Assembly: GCA_029778965.1 (NCBI GenBank)
Contig: JAKPBL010000652.1
Span: forward strand, 1-7,279
DNA length: 7,279 nucleotides
Direction of reading: 5' to 3'
Source of the DNA: Bacteroidota bacterium
Lineage (GTDB): Bacteria > Bacteroidota > Bacteroidia > Chitinophagales > Chitinophagaceae
Shown: positions 6,342-7,279 of the stretch, one piece after another
How positions within the stretch are numbered: the first letter of the stretch is position 1
How the letters are laid out: every line of letters starts with the position of its first letter
Notes under the pieces: generated by a model
Databases searched by the model: none
The model's input: the letters and a program-made list of their open reading frames with translations, nothing else
What the model was told of the DNA's origin: nothing
Made by a program: the position numbers and the translations under genes

Positions 6342-6575
6342 ATGGATACTTTTACCACCATCATCGACGGACAGGAATTTGAAATCGCCTGCAAGAAATT
6401 CGCCAACGAAAAAGCGGCAGGCTACCGGGGTGTGTTGTACCTCGACGAACCTATCCCTTTTGTTATCCAGGTATCAGACGATTTTTTCGGCATGTACCCC
6501 GACGACCTCCCGCCTGCCATAACCCATGCCATTTATGCGGCGGTATATGAGTACGACCAGCAGCAACCGGCCTGA
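6342..6575 (+). CDS. Small conserved-looking protein of unknown function
   Basis: Family not recognised. The 77-residue product is acidic, soluble and without signal peptide, membrane segment or Cys pair. Alternating stretches TFTTIIDGQEFEIACKK (3-19) and YRGVLYLDEPIPFVIQVSD (27-45) look like beta strands; the C-terminus (about 55-72, PPAITHAIYAAVYEYDQQ) looks like a helix, suggesting a small beta-beta-alpha fold. Codon use and GC match the neighbours, and the reading frame is clean, which supports a real gene. ATG at 6342 is chosen; a TTG at 6315 in the same frame would add nine hydrophobic residues but is less likely. There is no clear Shine-Dalgarno; the upstream 20 bases are AT-rich, as is common in Bacteroidota. 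It lies 27 bases before the DinB-like gene on the same strand and may share its transcript. Confidence 0.7.
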   Translation: MDTFTTIIDGQEFEIACKKFANEKAAGYRGVLYLDEPIPFVIQVSDDFFGMYPDDLPPAITHAIYAAVYEYDQQQPA

Positions 6576-6602
6576 GCCCTTATATCAGCCAAACCCTCGT
6601 TT

Positions 6603-7139
6603 ATGATGTCGATTCCACCCCTACGCCATTTGCAGCCAGGCGATGCCGAACGCTGGCAAATGGGCGCCATTCCGGGTTTCCCGGCTCTTGTGCAACCCGT
6701 TGTACACGCATTGCTGCAGGCCCGCGACGAGATCAACACCCTCATGGCAACAGGCGATGACAGGCTGCTATGGCAGCGCCCCGCGGGGTTGGCCTCGCCC
6801 GCCTTCCACCTGCAGCATACCAGGGGGTTTCTGGACCGGTTATTCACCTATGCAGCGGGAGAGAGCCTGTCTGCCGAACAGCTCGGTTACCTCGCCGGCG
6901 AGGGTACTGAGTATTCAACCACCCGGGAGGCATTGCTGAACAGCCTGAACGAACAATTCCTGGTTTGTTTTGAAAAACTCTTCCGGGTGCAACCTGAACA
7001 GTTAACGGCAGAGCGGCTGGTGGGCCGGAAGAAAATACCTTCCACGACGATCGGCCTTTATTTTCACGCGGCTGAACATACCATGCGGCATACGGGCCAA
7101 TTGCTGACCACCTGGAAAATACTGACAGCTAGCCGCTGA
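6603..7139 (+). CDS. DinB-family (DinB_2) metal-binding protein
   Basis: Soluble 178-residue protein predicted to form the four-helix DinB/YfiT-like bundle that carries a divalent metal, often Ni or Zn, on three histidines. The likely ligands are His72 (or His69) in FHLQHTRGFLDRL (68-80) and the H-x3-H pair His159 and His163 in FHAAEHTMRHTGQL (154-167). Many members act in thiol-dependent transfer with bacillithiol or mycothiol, or have no known role; this one cannot be assigned a reaction. The N-terminus (1-25) is a short extension before the first helix. Two ATG codons are adjacent at 6603 and 6606; the first is taken, with no clear ribosome binding site. Its end overlaps the oppositely oriented WYL regulator gene by 11 bases. 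DinB-like genes often sit near WYL/YafY regulators, so the two may be related in function. Confidence 0.86.
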   Translation: MMSIPPLRHLQPGDAERWQMGAIPGFPALVQPVVHALLQARDEINTLMATGDDRLLWQRPAGLASPAFHLQHTRGFLDRLFTYAAGESLSAEQLGYLAGEGTEYSTTREALLNSLNEQFLVCFEKLFRVQPEQLTAERLVGRKKIPSTTIGLYFHAAEHTMRHTGQLLTTWKILTASR

Positions 7140-7279
7140 GATTGCCGGCGATCTTTTTCTGCAGCGCCTCTACCCTTTCTTTCAGCGCCGCCGGCTTTTC
7201 GATGTACGCGATATCGCCGATGGTAAGGAAAAAGCGGGCGAAGCCTTCGAGCGACATCGTCATGAAGGTCATCCGCACC
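7129..7279 (-). CDS. WYL-domain (YafY-like) transcriptional regulator, 3' end only
   Basis: Partial gene running off the right edge, with only the last 49 codons and a TAG stop visible. The peptide includes MSLEGFARFFLTIGDIAYIE (8-27) and PAALKERVEALQKKI (29-43). This matches the C-terminal end of WYL regulators, where a pattern like SLEWLARWLLSFGDEVEVLEP is followed by an L-x-E-R-V helix. The N-terminal helix-turn-helix and the WYL core would lie beyond 7279. Such proteins usually act as transcription regulators that bind a ligand or nucleic acid through the WYL domain. It converges on the DinB-like gene with an 11-base overlap of the 3' ends. The assignment rests on a short stretch, so it is good but not certain. 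Confidence 0.7.
   Translation of the reverse strand, partial: VRMTFMTMSLEGFARFFLTIGDIAYIEKPAALKERVEALQKKIAGNLSG

Overview
The window looks like chromosomal DNA from a member of the Bacteroidota, probably near Chitinophagaceae. The evidence is weak or absent Shine-Dalgarno sequences, a good match to the Bacteroidota -7 promoter element (TAnnTTTG) before one gene, a LytS-type kinase paired with a LytTR regulator next to a NodT-like outer membrane factor, and Bacteroidota-like protein sequences. The genus cannot be fixed from the sequence alone. Eight complete genes and one partial gene are supported. No rRNA, tRNA, CRISPR array or insertion sequence was seen.

Region A (1-3271, plus strand) is a compact three-gene string: a lipoprotein outer membrane channel of an RND-type tripartite efflux pump, a membrane LytS-family histidine kinase, and a LytTR response regulator. 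The kinase start codon directly follows the channel stop codon, and the regulator starts 8 bases after the kinase. The periplasmic adaptor and inner-membrane pump genes are probably just upstream, outside the window. The likely logic is a pump transcribed together with its own sensor and regulator.

Region B (3272-3384) is a 113-base gap between convergent genes, and it coincides with a sharp change in base composition. Sampled 60-base lines on the left are about 38-42% GC; those on the right are about 58-67%. The left part may have been acquired separately, or this may be an assembly join.

Region C (3385-6146, minus strand) is, in transcription order, a YeiH-type (UPF0324) putative sulfate exporter, a 68-residue two-helix DUF2892 (YgaP-like) membrane protein, and a two-domain CHR-family chromate transporter. 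All three families have links to sulfur or oxyanion handling, so they may form one functional group. A good -7 element precedes the first gene, and a CRP/FNR-like palindrome lies before the second.

Region D (6147-7279) has a 195-base divergent spacer, a 77-residue protein of unknown function, a DinB-fold protein with intact metal-binding histidines, and the 3' end of a WYL-domain (YafY-like) regulator on the minus strand that overlaps the DinB gene tail to tail by 11 bases.
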